Shown here: one piece after another, positions 1 to 5,569 of the stretch
Layout of the letters: every line of letters begins with the position of its first letter
Position numbering within the stretch: the first letter of the stretch is position 1
Origin: Actinomycetota bacterium
GTDB lineage: Bacteria > Actinomycetota > Thermoleophilia > Solirubrobacterales > Solirubrobacteraceae
Length of the DNA: 7,879 nt
Direction of reading: 5' to 3'
Assembly (NCBI GenBank): GCA_009699915.1
Contig: WLNG01000059.1
Coordinates: 1-7,879, forward strand
Translations under genes and position numbers: made by a program
The notes under the pieces: generated by a model
The model's database searches: none
What the model was told of the DNA's origin: nothing
What the model saw: only the letters and a program-made list of their open reading frames with translations

Positions 1-1
1 G

Positions 2-886
2 ATCTTCCTCGTCAACGTCCCGATCATCGTCGCGCTGGTGCCGCTCGCGTACCGATCGCTGGAGGAGACGCGCCCCGACCACGCGCGCAGCCTCGATGCG
101 GCGGGGTCCGTCTCTCTCACGCTGGCGCTCGCCGCGCTGATCTTCGCGATGAGCAGCGGGGAGCAGCGCGGCTTCGGCGCCTCACTGACGCTGGGCGCGC
201 TCGGCCTGTCGGCGATTCTGACGATCGCCTTCGTGGTGATCGAGCGCCGCGCGCGTGAACCGGTCGTCTCATTCTCGTTCCTCAACATCCCCGCACGGCG
301 CACCGCGGTCATCGGCCTGATGATGCTGGGCGGCGCCCTTAGCGCCTACGCGTTCATGATCGCGCTCTTCCTGCGGGGAGCCCTTGGATTCAGCGGCTCT
401 GAGACCTCGCTCGTCTTCATCCCGGGCCCGGTCGTCTTCGTGACGTCGTCGCTGCTGCTCACCCGCCGGCTGCTCGAGCGCCTCGGGCCGAAGATCGTCG
501 CACTCGCTGGGCTGGTCTCCCTGGCCGCCGGCCAGTTCTGGCTCAGCCGTCTCAGCGCGGATTCGTCGTACCTCAGCGGCGTCTTCCCCGGTCTGCTGAT
601 GACGGGGCTCGGCGTCGGGCTGACGCTGCCGACATTCGCTGCGACGATCACCAGCGGTGCTCGCCCCGAGGAGCGCGGCCTCGCCGGCGGCCTGGTCCCG
701 ACCGCTCAGCAGATCGGCGCGGCGATCGGCGTCGCGGTGCTCACCACAATCGCTGCAACGACGACGGCCAGCCACGGCGGCGACATCGCCACCGGCTTCG
801 GACGGGCATTCCTCATCTCCGGGATTGCGCTTGCCGCGCTGATGGTCCTCGTCGCGTTGACGCCGTTGAGACCTTCGCACCGCTAG
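2..886 (+). CDS. MFS transporter, DHA2 (EmrB/QacA-like, 14-TM) family, 5'-truncated by window edge
   Basis: Proton-driven efflux permease of the cytoplasmic membrane; substrates in this family are typically drugs, dyes or other lipophilic compounds, and the substrate here cannot be read. The frame is open from base 2 and already coding: it begins IFLVNVPIIV, matching the 'F-x-NVP' segment that follows the sixth helix in DHA2 transporters. About 294 residues are visible; the family is usually 450-500, so roughly 160-200 N-terminal residues lie outside. Hydrophobic helices can be seen at about residues 32-53, 62-80, 100-120, 132-152, 157-175, 190-208, 224-244 and 263-285 of the visible part. 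A late helix carries GLVPTAQQIGAAIGVAV, the usual DHA2 pattern (G..nt.rqiG.aiGvAv). An internal ATG at 38 is not the true start. The gene ends 23 bp before the LLM oxidoreductase on the same strand. Confidence 0.88.
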   Translation: MFLVNVPIIVALVPLAYRSLEETRPDHARSLDAAGSVSLTLALAALIFAMSSGEQRGFGASLTLGALGLSAILTIAFVVIERRAREPVVSFSFLNIPARRTAVIGLMMLGGALSAYAFMIALFLRGALGFSGSETSLVFIPGPVVFVTSSLLLTRRLLERLGPKIVALAGLVSLAAGQFWLSRLSADSSYLSGVFPGLLMTGLGVGLTLPTFAATITSGARPEERGLAGGLVPTAQQIGAAIGVAVLTTIAATTTASHGGDIATGFGRAFLISGIALAALMVLVALTPLRPSHR

Positions 887-896
887 GGAAGGGGCG

Positions 897-902
897 TACG
901 CT
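897..902 (+). promoter_or_regulatory. -10-like hexamer TACGCT at leaderless spacing
   Basis: TACGCT (TANNNT consensus) ends 7 nt before the A of the ATG at 910, so initiation at normal spacing would put the transcript start at or next to the start codon. No purine-rich Shine-Dalgarno lies between the box and the ATG. No convincing -35 hexamer is seen at 16-18 bp upstream. Leaderless transcripts are common in actinobacteria. Confidence 0.4.
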
Positions 903-909
903 CCACGCC

Positions 910-1695
910 ATGGCGATGCGAGTCGGAGTCCAGATCCACCCCCAGCACACCACCTTCGCGCAGATGCGCGACGCGTGGGTCGAAGCCGAGCAGCTGGGAG
1001 CGGACACGATCTTCACCTGGGACCACTTCTTCCCGCTTTACGGGCCACCGGAAGGCGAACACTTCGAGTGCCTCGCAACGCTGGCCGCGCTCGCGGCTGC
1101 GACGAGCCGTGCGCAGGTCGGCGTGCTCGTCGTGTGCAACTCGTATCGCAACCCCGAGCTGCTGGCCGACGCCCACCGCACGATCGACCACATCTCCGGC
1201 GGGCGCACGATCCTCGGGATCGGAGCCGGCTGGTTCCAGCGCGACTACGACGAGTACGGATACGAGTTCGGCACCGCCGCGGAGCGGCTGCGCGCCCTTG
1301 CGCGGGACCTGCCCCGCATCCGCGAGCGGATCGGCCGCCTGAACCCAGGACCGCTCGGTCCGATGCCGATCCTCATCGGCGGCAGCGGGCCGAAGGTCAC
1401 GCTGCGGCTCGTCGCGGAGCACGCGCAGATGTGGCACGGCTTCGGGGACGCAGATGTTTACCGCGCGAAGGCCGCGCTGCTCGCCGAGCACTGCGCGCGC
1501 GTCGGGCGCGACCCGATGGAGATCGAACACACCTGGGGCCTGGCGTCGACCACCGATCGGCTCATCGATCACGCCGATGACCTCCACGTCGCCGGGGTGA
1601 ACCAGCTGATCGTCGGCGTCGGGGGCGGCCCCGATGGCTACGACCTGTCCGAGCTGCGCGAACTGCTCGCGTGGCGGGACGCCGTCAACGGCTGA
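910..1695 (+). CDS. LLM class F420-dependent oxidoreductase, MSMEG_3544-like subfamily
   Basis: Luciferase-like (TIM-barrel) oxidoreductase expected to use coenzyme F420 in the cytoplasm; the substrate is unknown. Visible family motifs: the N-terminal strand VGVQIHP (residues 5-11), DTIFTWDHFFP (32-42), the conserved GAGWFQRDYDEYG block (105-117), and PILIGGSGPKVTLRLVAEHA (153-172), the C-terminal barrel strand and helix that help bind cofactor phosphate. At 261 aa it is shorter than typical LLM proteins (280-340). The segment between the GAGWF and ILIGG motifs is compact, with RLNPGPLGP in place of the usual 'G.yy.l..a...P.P.Q' insert. I recall that pattern from the TIGR03854 (MSMEG_3544) subfamily. 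The ATG at 910 is chosen because a TANNNT box sits just upstream and the barrel strand starts at residue 4. FMN or FAD use cannot be excluded from sequence alone. Confidence 0.88.
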   Translation: MAMRVGVQIHPQHTTFAQMRDAWVEAEQLGADTIFTWDHFFPLYGPPEGEHFECLATLAALAAATSRAQVGVLVVCNSYRNPELLADAHRTIDHISGGRTILGIGAGWFQRDYDEYGYEFGTAAERLRALARDLPRIRERIGRLNPGPLGPMPILIGGSGPKVTLRLVAEHAQMWHGFGDADVYRAKAALLAEHCARVGRDPMEIEHTWGLASTTDRLIDHADDLHVAGVNQLIVGVGGGPDGYDLSELRELLAWRDAVNG

Positions 1696-1700
1696 GCGCA

Positions 1701-1736
1701 GCGGCGGCGCCCGCCGCCCGGCCGGAGCCGGGCGGC
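1701..1736. terminator. Overlapping GC-rich hairpins between convergent genes, probable bidirectional terminator
   Basis: Two perfect stems lie between the stop codons of the LLM gene (ends 1695) and the convergent substrate-binding protein (ends 1754). One pairs GCGGCGG (1701-1707) with CCGCCGC (1711-1717). The other pairs a 10-bp arm (1713-1722) with 1727-1736 around a CGGA loop. They share bases 1713-1717, so only one can form fully at a time. Neither strand has a T-tract after the stem, which is usual for high-GC actinobacterial terminators. The location and stem strength support termination for both genes. Confidence 0.6.
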
Positions 1737-1753
1737 ACAGAGCGCGTTGCCGG

Positions 1754-2893
1754 CTAGGACCCGGTGTTGACGACGAAGTCGCCCGCCGAGTTGACCCGCA
1801 GCACGGCGAGGAACGGCAGTGTCTTGCGGTACCCGTTCTTCGGGTCGATCGTGATCTTCCCGGTCTGGCCGGGAACGTTCTTCATCTTGCGCAGCTCCTT
1901 GAGAACCTTGGTGTAGTTCGTGCTGTGCGTCCGGCGGACTGCCCGGAAGTAGGCGTTCGCCGAGTCGTAGGTGAAGACGCCCCAGACCCCCGGGTCCGTC
2001 TTGAATGCCTTGCGGTAGTCCTTAACGAAGCGCTTGGCGCTCGACAGCTTCGTGGCCTCCGGCACGCCGGTGAAGGTGCAGCGCTGGCTGGTCGGGATGC
2101 CCGCGCCGCTGACGAAGCCGGCGTCGATGTTGCCGAGGCTCATGTGGCAGGGCGTGCTCGTACCGTCGGCGACGATCGCCTTGGCGATCTCGACTCCCTC
2201 GGGGAAGTACGTGCTCGAGTAGATGACGTCCGGGGAGGTGGCGAGCGCCTCGGCGACCTTCGCGGCGTAGTAGCCGGGGGGCGCATCGGCCGTCTCGACG
2301 ATCTGCACCCAGTTGACCGTCACTCCCTTGTCCTCGAGCAGACGACGCAGCCGCGTGGCGATCCCCTTCGTGTAGGCGCCGTTCGCGGTCGTGTCGACGA
2401 GGATCGTGACCTTCTGGTAGCCCTTGCCGAGGAGGAACTTCGCCTCCTGCGGAGCGACCTGGCTGTTCATCGGCTGCAGCGTGATGCCCTGGCCCTGCGT
2501 ATTGGTATTCGACGTCAGCCAGATCGGCACCACGCGCGCCTTGCGGTAGAGCGGCAGGTTCAGGAGGCCGACGGAGGAGTTGTACGGGCCGACGATCGCG
2601 TCCGGACCCTCGGCGATCACGTCCTCCGCGACGGCGACCGCGTTGGCGCTGTCGCCCTTGTCGTCGCCCCTGACGATCACGACCTTGCGCCCGAGGACCC
2701 CGCCCTTGGCGTTGACCTGGCGCACGGCGAGCTGGACGCCGCGAAGCATGTCGATGCCGTTGCTCGCCTGCGGGCCGGTGATCGGCGCTTCGATTGCGAG
2801 GCGGATCGGCGGCTTCTTGGCTGCATGCGCGACGGGGACGATCAGCAGCAGCGCGAGCGCGGCAAGCGGGATCAAACGGGACAAACGGGACAT
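1754..2893 (-). CDS. ABC transporter substrate-binding protein, branched-chain amino acid type (Peripla_BP_6)
   Basis: Exported type I periplasmic binding protein that would capture a small solute (amino acid, amide or related) for an ABC importer. The start at 2893 is an ATG preceded by AAGGAG 7-8 nt upstream and leads straight into a signal peptide: MSRLSRL, hydrophobic core PLAALALLLIVPV, cleavage after AHA near residue 24. The mature protein opens with IRLAIEAPITGPQASNG (30-46) and continues GVQLAVRQVNAKGGVLGRKV (52-71), the LivJ-like first-lobe signature; VGPYNSSVGL (101-110) and FTYDSANAYFRAVR (307-320) follow. Length is 379 aa, normal for the family. There is no lipobox cysteine, only Cys249 and Cys272, which could form a disulfide. 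No permease or ATPase genes adjoin it, so it is an orphan here. It is divergent from the heliorhodopsin across 85 bp. The ligand is not predictable from sequence alone. Confidence 0.92.
   Translation of the reverse strand: MSRLSRLIPLAALALLLIVPVAHAAKKPPIRLAIEAPITGPQASNGIDMLRGVQLAVRQVNAKGGVLGRKVVIVRGDDKGDSANAVAVAEDVIAEGPDAIVGPYNSSVGLLNLPLYRKARVVPIWLTSNTNTQGQGITLQPMNSQVAPQEAKFLLGKGYQKVTILVDTTANGAYTKGIATRLRRLLEDKGVTVNWVQIVETADAPPGYYAAKVAEALATSPDVIYSSTYFPEGVEIAKAIVADGTSTPCHMSLGNIDAGFVSGAGIPTSQRCTFTGVPEATKLSSAKRFVKDYRKAFKTDPGVWGVFTYDSANAYFRAVRRTHSTNYTKVLKELRKMKNVPGQTGKITIDPKNGYRKTLPFLAVLRVNSAGDFVVNTGS
2873..2890. repeat. Two tandem 9-bp repeats (CAAACGGGA x2) at the start of the binding-protein gene
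   Basis: CAAACGGGA occurs at 2873-2881 and again at 2882-2890, directly against the start codon at 2893 on the minus strand. In the coding sense the copies encode the repeated SRL of MSRLSRL. This probably reflects the basic signal-peptide n-region, though an operator role at the start codon is conceivable. Confidence 0.5.
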
Positions 2894-2925
2894 GTGGACT
2901 CCTTCGGGGGGCGACGGCAGGAAGC

Positions 2926-2931
2926 AAGATA
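2926..2931 (-). promoter_or_regulatory. Weak -10 candidate (TATCTT) for the binding-protein gene
   Basis: On the minus strand TATCTT lies 33 nt upstream of the ATG at 2893, placing a transcript start near 2918 and leaving room for the Shine-Dalgarno. No good -35 is seen; a TTGTGC further upstream is only 12 bp away. This 85-bp gap (2894-2978) must also hold the heliorhodopsin promoter unless that gene is leaderless or uses sequences inside the binding-protein gene. No clear plus-strand box was found. Confidence 0.25.
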
Positions 2932-2978
2932 CCCACGACACCGGCACAAGGCGCCGCTTGATGCGCGAGGATTGTTCG

Positions 2979-3752
2979 ATGAACGTGCTTGAACCGGTTG
3001 CCTCCCGTCGGCTCTGGCGCTGGAATACCGGCGTCGGCCTGCTGCACCTCGCCCAGGCGATCGTGCTGCTGGCCATCGCCGGGGCGGCAACCCTGCCGGT
3101 GACCGCCACGTACATGCTCGGCCCGCCGGGCGAGGGCAGCTACGGGGGACCGACGACCCTCTTCGATCTGCGCATCGATCTGGCCGTCGCTGCATTCCTC
3201 TTACTCGCGGCTGTCGATCACCTCGCGGTGGCGGTACGGCCGCTGCGGCCCTGGTACGAGGCCAACGTGGCCCGCGGAATGAACCCGGCACGCTGGTGGG
3301 AGTACTCGATCAGCGCATCGCTGATGGTCGTGCTGATCGCGATGCTCTCGGGGATGACGGAGGCCGTGGCGCTCGTCGCACTCTTCGGCGTCAACGCCTC
3401 GATGATCCTCTTCGGCCTCGTGATGGAGCGCGTCAACGCGGGGCGCGAGCGCGTCGACTGGCGCCCCTTCATCTTCGGCTGCATCGCCGGCGCGGTGCCG
3501 TGGATCGCGATCGGGATCCAGCTGATCGTCTCGACCACGGAGGGCGACGGGGTCCCGGGCTTCGTCGTCGGGATCTTCTTCTCGCTCTTCGTGCTCTTCA
3601 ACACGTTCGCGGTGAACATGTGGCTGCAGTACCGCGGGCGCGGGCGCTGGTCCGACCCGGCGTTCGCCGAGCGCATCTACCTCATCCTCAGCCTCGTCGC
3701 CAAGAGCGTCCTCGCCTGGCAGGTCTACGGCGGCGCGCTCGCCGGTTCCTGA
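2979..3752 (+). CDS. Heliorhodopsin (HeR), retinal-binding seven-helix photoreceptor
   Basis: Membrane photoreceptor of the heliorhodopsin family, which binds retinal, has an inverted topology (N-terminus cytoplasmic) and, in characterised members, pumps no ions. The 257-aa product shows seven helices at about 15-37, 64-88, 105-125, 128-150, 163-186, 191-217 and 230-252. Hallmarks: WWEYSISAS with Glu108 as Schiff-base counterion in helix 3; FGVNASMILFG (136-146); FGCIAGAVPWI (166-176); VPGFVVGI (192-199); and LSLVAKSVLAWQVY (237-250) with Lys242 as the retinal lysine. His23 and His81 are also present. These match Glu107, Lys241, His23 and His80 of reference heliorhodopsin 48C12, and length and motifs are full. 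The ATG at 2979 is chosen because GAGGA sits 7 nt upstream; an in-frame ATG at 2961 would add six residues. The 3' end overlaps the convergent fatty-acid-hydroxylase gene by 28 bp. No extra signalling domain is fused, and no retinal-synthesis gene lies nearby. Confidence 0.96.
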   Translation: MNVLEPVASRRLWRWNTGVGLLHLAQAIVLLAIAGAATLPVTATYMLGPPGEGSYGGPTTLFDLRIDLAVAAFLLLAAVDHLAVAVRPLRPWYEANVARGMNPARWWEYSISASLMVVLIAMLSGMTEAVALVALFGVNASMILFGLVMERVNAGRERVDWRPFIFGCIAGAVPWIAIGIQLIVSTTEGDGVPGFVVGIFFSLFVLFNTFAVNMWLQYRGRGRWSDPAFAERIYLILSLVAKSVLAWQVYGGALAGS

Positions 3753-4600
3753 CGCTCGCTCGCCAGCCCGCGCGTGCGCACCCCCGGCCGCCATCCGGGC
3801 CCTCGGACCAGGTGACGCCAGCGATCGCCCCACGACCGCGCCGCGCGCACGTCGCGCCAGAGCGCGGCCCACTCGTGCCCGGCGACAAGGACCGGGTTGT
3901 GGGTGCGGATATTCGTCGTCAGCCCATAGGTGACGCGCTCGCCCTGCGCCTGGAACGTGCCGAAGAGCCGGTCCCAGACGATCAGGATCGCGCCGTAGTT
4001 GCGATCGAGGTACTGCGCGTCGCTGCCGTGATGGACGCGATGATGCGACGGAGTGTTGAACAGGAACTCGATCGGCCGCGGTAGACGTCCGATCCGCTCG
4101 GTGTGCAGCACGAACTGGTAGATCAGGCTGACCGACTGCATCCCGAAGATCATCCAGGGCGGGAAGAAGAGGGCCGCGGGGGCCCAGAAGGGCAGCGATG
4201 CCATCGGGACGACCGGCTGGCGCAGCGCCGTGGAGAGGTTGAAGCGCTCGGAGGAATGGTGCACGACATGCGCCGCCCAGAAGACGCGGACCTCGTGACC
4301 GATGCGGTGGTAGAGGTAGAACATCAGGTCGTCCGCGAGGAAGAGCAGCGCGTAGGTCCACCAGACGTCGGTCGGCAGATGCAGCGGCGACAGCGCGTAG
4401 ATCCCCGCGTAGGCGGCGATCGCCACGAGGCCCCACGCCGCGCCGACGATGACGCTCGCGAGGCCCATCGTGAGACTGGTCGCCGTGTCGCGGCGGTCGT
4501 ATCCGGCGAGCCCCTCTTCGCGCGTGTGGCGCAGCGAAAGGATCTCCAGCCCGATGAAGAGGAAGAAGAAGGGGATCGCCGGGAGGATCAGGTCATGCAC
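3725..4600 (-). CDS. Sterol desaturase / fatty acid hydroxylase superfamily protein
   Basis: Integral-membrane di-iron oxygenase that hydroxylates or desaturates a lipid-type substrate. The superfamily includes fatty acid hydroxylases, sterol C4/C5 enzymes, alkylglycerol monooxygenase and CrtZ-type carotenoid hydroxylases. The 291-aa product has the complete histidine set: HRIGH (98-102), HVVHH (111-115) and HHRVHH (186-191), with an extra His in LHTE (166), and hydrophobic helices at about 5-23, 45-70, 82-97 and 135-163. The stretch NTPSHHRVHHGSDAQYLDRN most resembles the alkylglycerol-monooxygenase-like bacterial branch. I choose GTG at 4600 because GGAG lies 7 nt upstream and the protein then opens with a transmembrane helix; the upstream extension to 4765 is charged and shadow-like. 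The C-terminal 35 residues are Arg/Pro-rich, and their codons overlap the end of the heliorhodopsin gene. The exact substrate cannot be read. Confidence 0.9.
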   Translation of the reverse strand: MHDLILPAIPFFFLFIGLEILSLRHTREEGLAGYDRRDTATSLTMGLASVIVGAAWGLVAIAAYAGIYALSPLHLPTDVWWTYALLFLADDLMFYLYHRIGHEVRVFWAAHVVHHSSERFNLSTALRQPVVPMASLPFWAPAALFFPPWMIFGMQSVSLIYQFVLHTERIGRLPRPIEFLFNTPSHHRVHHGSDAQYLDRNYGAILIVWDRLFGTFQAQGERVTYGLTTNIRTHNPVLVAGHEWAALWRDVRAARSWGDRWRHLVRGPGWRPGVRTRGLASERQEPASAPP

Positions 4601-4617
4601 GACGACACTCCGCGCCG

Positions 4618-4623
4618 AGCCTA
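4618..4623 (-). promoter_or_regulatory. -10-like TAGGCT upstream of the fatty-acid-hydroxylase gene
   Basis: On the minus strand TAGGCT (TANNNT) lies 17 nt upstream of the GTG at 4600, giving a transcript start near 4611 and a short leader that still includes the GGAG ribosome site. No clear -35 is visible. It lies in the 84-bp divergent gap shared with the small ORF on the other strand. Confidence 0.35.
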
Positions 4624-4632
4624 CCGGGGCGC

Positions 4633-4641
4633 TGGTACGGT
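4633..4641 (+). promoter_or_regulatory. Extended -10-like TGGTACGGT for the small ORF / DUF1295 pair
   Basis: TG-G-TACGGT fits the extended -10 pattern (TGn then TANNNT). A start near 4648 would place the inverted repeat 4649-4664 at the very 5' end of the transcript and leave a leader of about 37 nt before the GTG at 4685. The -35 position is not recognisable. Confidence 0.3.
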
Positions 4642-4648
4642 CGGCGCG

Positions 4649-4664
4649 TCCGCCGCTCGGCGGA
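4649..4664. promoter_or_regulatory. Perfect inverted repeat TCCGCCG-CT-CGGCGGA, operator or 5'-leader hairpin
   Basis: Two 7-bp arms separated by 2 bp lie in the divergent gap, 9 bp before the GGAGGA ribosome site of the small ORF. As RNA it would form a 6-bp stem with a GCTC loop; as DNA it has the symmetry of a dimeric repressor site. It lies between the fatty-acid-hydroxylase gene and the small ORF/DUF1295 pair and could act on both. Confidence 0.4.
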
Positions 4665-4684
4665 TCGCCTTCGGGAGGAAGACC

Positions 4685-4789
4685 GTGCTGCGCCGCATCC
4701 CTGCCATCTGCGCCCTCGCCGCACCCTGCGCCGATGCTTCGACCTGCTTCAACGTGGCCCCACACGGCAACCGGGCGCTGGTGCCGTGA
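4685..4789 (+). CDS. Small ORF (34 aa) translationally coupled to the DUF1295 gene; hypothetical or leader peptide
   Basis: I do not recognise this peptide. It starts at GTG 4685 with a strong GGAGGA site (4674-4679) 5 nt upstream and ends at TGA 4787-4789. The stop shares bases with the GTG start of the next gene (GTGA at 4786-4789). The peptide is MLRRIPAICALAAPCADAST followed by CFNVAPHGNRALVP: a basic start, a short hydrophobic stretch and three cysteines (residues 9, 15 and 21). The DUF1295 start has no Shine-Dalgarno of its own, so ribosomes ending here probably reinitiate there. It may be a pure leader that delivers ribosomes, a tiny membrane or exported peptide, or a remnant of a longer gene. 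The core is short for a secretion signal. Confidence 0.5.
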   Translation: MLRRIPAICALAAPCADASTCFNVAPHGNRALVP

Positions 4790-5568
4790 GCCCCGGCGCG
4801 ATCCTGGCGCTCAACGCCGGAATCATCCTCGCGCTGACCACGGCCCTCTGGGCGGTCAGCGTGCGGCTGCGTGACACGTCGATCGTCGACATCTTCTGGG
4901 GCAGCGGATTCGTCATCGTCGCGTGGGCGACCTTCGCCGCGACGGGCGGCGGGCCGCGAGCGGCGCTGCTGACGGCCCTGACGACCATCTGGGGACTGCG
5001 CCTGACCGTGCACCTCGCCCGGCGCAACCTCGGCAAGGGCGAGGACCGTCGCTACACCGCGATGCGTGAGCGCCACGGCGACCGCTGGCCTGCGCGCTCG
5101 CTCTGGGCGGTCTTCTGGACCCAGGGCTTGATCATGTGGATCGTCGTGCTGCCCGTGCAGGCCGGACAGTGGGATGGGTCGCCGGACCAGCTCATCTGGC
5201 TCGACTGGGCGGGCGCCGCGCTGTGGCTCGTCGGCCTGACCTTCGAGACGGTCGGCGATCTGCAACTCGAACGCTTCAAGCGCGACCCCGCCAACGCGGG
5301 GAAGGTTATGGACCGCGGCCTCTGGAGCTGGACGCGCCACCCGAACTACTTCGGCGACTTCTGCGTCTGGTGGGGCCTGTGGCTGATCGCGCTCGCGACG
5401 GGCACGGCGTGGTGGACGGCGGTGGGGCCGCTGCTGATGAGCGTCCTGCTGATCCGCGTGAGCGGGGCCGGGCTGCTTGAGCAGACGATCGGACAGCGCC
5501 GTCCGGGGTATGACGAGTACGTCCGTCGCACGAGCGGGTTCCTCCCCCGCCCGCCGCGCCGCCCCTAG
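4786..5568 (+). CDS. DUF1295 domain-containing membrane protein (steroid 5-alpha-reductase-like)
   Basis: Polytopic membrane protein of the DUF1295 family (PF06966), related to steroid 5-alpha-reductases and isoprenylcysteine methyltransferases, and assumed to reduce or modify a lipid or isoprenoid; the bacterial substrate is unknown. The 260-aa product is full length. Family landmarks: LRDTSIVDIFWGSGF (28-42), WGLRLTVHLARRN (69-81), KGEDRRYTAMRERHG (84-98), FETVGDLQLERFK (153-165) and GLWSWTRHPNYFGDF (178-192), whose RHPNYFG is the cofactor-site signature of this superfamily. Helices are visible at about 5-24, 35-53, 58-76, 107-125, 140-157 and 195-225. The start is GTG at 4786, overlapping the stop of the 34-codon ORF and lacking its own ribosome site, so translation is likely coupled. 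It is divergent from the fatty-acid-hydroxylase gene; the two membrane lipid-type enzymes share one control region. Confidence 0.9.
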   Translation: MSPGAILALNAGIILALTTALWAVSVRLRDTSIVDIFWGSGFVIVAWATFAATGGGPRAALLTALTTIWGLRLTVHLARRNLGKGEDRRYTAMRERHGDRWPARSLWAVFWTQGLIMWIVVLPVQAGQWDGSPDQLIWLDWAGAALWLVGLTFETVGDLQLERFKRDPANAGKVMDRGLWSWTRHPNYFGDFCVWWGLWLIALATGTAWWTAVGPLLMSVLLIRVSGAGLLEQTIGQRRPGYDEYVRRTSGFLPRPPRRP

Positions 5569-5569
5569 C

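Noticed and set aside
2580..2978. N-terminal extension of heliorhodopsin to an ATG at 2580
   Set aside because: The extension lies antisense to the binding-protein gene and its ribosome site. The family length (about 255 aa) and the GAGGA site support the start at 2979.
1634..2992. Long plus-strand open frame (452 codons) antisense to the binding protein
   Set aside because: The composition is Arg/Asp/Val-rich with no domain or helix pattern. The opposite strand encodes a complete binding protein with signal peptide and ribosome site. Long antisense frames are expected in DNA this rich in GC.
2894..3115. N-terminal extension of the binding protein to an ATG at 3115
   Set aside because: It would bury the signal peptide behind 74 residues, overlap the heliorhodopsin gene and ignore the AAGGAG site before the ATG at 2893.
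2979..3752. Type-1 microbial rhodopsin (proteorhodopsin or xanthorhodopsin pump)
   Set aside because: There is no DTE/NDQ-type helix 3 motif. The WWEYS counterion region, the helix 4-7 motifs and the absence of a helix 3 Asp donor/acceptor pair match heliorhodopsin.
3201..4436. Minus-strand 411-codon open frame covering the HeR and hydroxylase region
   Set aside because: It is an Arg/Ala/Asp-rich shadow frame. The other frames hold the complete His-box protein and the heliorhodopsin.
4103..4684. Plus-strand open frame upstream of and in frame with the 34-codon ORF
   Set aside because: This part is antisense to the hydroxylase and extremely charged. Only the last 34 codons, after a strong ribosome site, look translatable.
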